DNA from: Enhygromyxa salina
GTDB taxonomy: Bacteria > Myxococcota_A > Polyangia > Nannocystales > Nannocystaceae
NCBI RefSeq assembly: GCF_002994635.1
Contig: NZ_PVNL01000088.1
Coordinates: forward strand, 1-48,549
Direction of reading: 5' to 3'
Length of the DNA: 48,549 nt
Shown piece by piece: positions 47,549-48,549 of this stretch (position 1 is the stretch's first letter; each line of letters begins with the position of its first letter). Made by a program: the position numbers and the translations under genes. The notes below the pieces were generated by a model that worked only from the letters and a program-made list of their open reading frames with translations, was not told the DNA's origin and made no database searches.

Positions 47549-48549
47549 ATGTCCTGGAAATCGCGGTTACGGGCGCGACCGGCGACCGTGGGCCTGATCG
47601 CGCTGTGCAGCTGCGCGTTTGTGGCCTGCGTCGTGGGCGTGATCGCCCGCGCTGCGGATCCGATCGCGGCGTCGTGGACGAGCCTGTGGGTGTTGCCGGA
47701 TGCCGAGCTGTTGGAGGCCGCGGGGGCCCTGACGGCGAGCCGAGTCTGGTTGGATGACCAGTGGTGGCGGGTGTTGACTGCCGGGCTACTGCACGGATCT
47801 TGGCTTCACTTTGGCCTGAACATGCTGGGGCTGTGGACCGTGGGCGAGTGGGCCGAGAAGGCCTGGGGTCGCGCGCGGATGCTGGCGTTGTTCGTGGTGT
47901 CGAGCGTGGGCGGGTGCGCGAGCTCGCTGGCTTGGGCCGAGGCGCCCCTGGTGGTCGGGGCGTCTGCTGGGATCTTTGGGCTGGCTGGCGCCCTGGTGGT
48001 CGCGCGGGCCTGGGGCTGCGCGGATGTCCAGTCTGCGTTGGAGCCGATCTCGGCGAGGGTGCTGGGGTTTTGGCTGGGGTTTTGGTTGGTCGTTGGTGCG
48101 GCGCTGCCGTTGGTGTTCGAGAGCTCGCCGCTGGCCCAGGCGGGGCATGTTGGCGGGCTGCTGTTTGGCTGCGCGATGGGGTGGGGGCTGTCGCGGTCTG
48201 CGGAGCAGCGGGTCAGGTCGGTGCTGAGTTTTGTTGTGGTGGGGTGCGGGCTTGTGGGGGTGGGGCTCGCGGCTCATGCACCGACTTGGCGGACGAACTA
48301 CCAGTTGTTCACGCATATGGCGTTGGGGGAGGAGCTGCTCGAGGCGGAGCGCTACGACGAGGCGGTCGAGCACTACTCTGCGGCGCTGGCGATCGCGGGG
48401 GACGACGTGCAGGACAATGCGATTGCGTACACGTTTGCGGAGGAAGGGGTCGAGCTCGAGTGGGCGGAGCAGCTGGTTCGGCGGGCGCTTCGGGTGGAGC
48501 CTGCGGAGCCGAATTATCTCGATACGTTGGGGTGGATTCAGTGCAAGCG
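47549..48549 (+). CDS. Rhomboid-family intramembrane protease with C-terminal TPRs (3' end outside window)
   Basis: The frame is open from ATG 47549 to the window edge (333 codons), with no stop. The rhomboid core is clear: WWRVLTAGLLHGSWLHFGLNMLGLW (L1 loop region), the serine motif GASAGIFGL with Ser139, and the histidine helix AQAGHVGGLLFG with His200. After a last hydrophobic helix, residues ~255 on form TPR-like helices (EELLEAERYDEAVEHYSAAL, AEQLVRRALRVEPAEPNYLDTLGW). Expected to cleave membrane proteins within the bilayer, the TPR part possibly choosing partners. Confidence 0.85.
   Translation, partial: MSWKSRLRARPATVGLIALCSCAFVACVVGVIARAADPIAASWTSLWVLPDAELLEAAGALTASRVWLDDQWWRVLTAGLLHGSWLHFGLNMLGLWTVGEWAEKAWGRARMLALFVVSSVGGCASSLAWAEAPLVVGASAGIFGLAGALVVARAWGCADVQSALEPISARVLGFWLGFWLVVGAALPLVFESSPLAQAGHVGGLLFGCAMGWGLSRSAEQRVRSVLSFVVVGCGLVGVGLAAHAPTWRTNYQLFTHMALGEELLEAERYDEAVEHYSAALAIAGDDVQDNAIAYTFAEEGVELEWAEQLVRRALRVEPAEPNYLDTLGWIQCK

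Noticed and set aside
47786..48373. A 195-codon minus-strand frame near the window end
   Set aside because: It is antisense to the rhomboid gene and has the low-complexity Arg/Pro/Gln/His composition of a shadow.

Overview
The window is a GC-rich, gene-dense bacterial chromosome segment. It most resembles a myxobacterium of the Nannocystineae type (Myxococcota). This rests on the Myxococcus-type cysteine-rich lipoprotein, a CdnL/CarD regulator, a DUF4388-type response regulator, a lysine/alanine-rich histone H1-like protein, many lipoproteins, GTG starts, and long antisense open frames caused by GC-rich codon use. The assignment is inferred from gene content; no database was consulted. The window opens with recF and gyrB, which often lie near the chromosome origin.

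Layout. 1-3.3 kb: recF 3' end, then gyrB. 3.4-10 kb: lipoproteins, CarD/CdnL, a formaldehyde-detoxification pair (class III alcohol dehydrogenase plus metallo-beta-lactamase-fold hydrolase) and a di-haem peroxidase; a 3'-end-associated repeat with an invariant hairpin occurs four times here. 10-13.2 kb: a Crp-family regulator coupled to an S41-like protein and a lipoprotein. 13.4-16.3 kb: a possible roadblock-like protein divergent from a CtpA protease around a perfect 20-bp palindrome, a DUF938 methyltransferase and a small ORF. 16.3-20.2 kb: a TonB-dependent receptor, an OmpA-like lipoprotein and a proline-rich membrane protein. 20.3-24.8 kb: proC, convergent with hisH-hisA-hisF-hisIE-plsY.

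24.9-31.2 kb: a three-gene unit with an M48-peptidase-like protein whose zinc motif is degenerate and two dynamin-like GTPases. 31.3-36.4 kb: a POT-family transporter with a large inserted loop, a TPR protein with a very acidic repeat tract, and a DUF72-like protein. 36.6-38.8 kb: histone H1-like gene and leucyl aminopeptidase, divergent from an AT-rich regulatory island. 38.8-43.7 kb: an ECF sigma factor overlapping a membrane protein, then tsaD-rsmA-mutM. 43.9-48.5 kb: a 1154-residue response regulator with a predicted membrane span, and a rhomboid protease with C-terminal TPRs that runs off the end.

The best candidates for undescribed biology are the dynamin/pseudo-peptidase unit, the 3'-end repeat family, and the membrane-spanning response regulator. 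No rRNA, tRNA, CRISPR array, transposase or prophage was seen.
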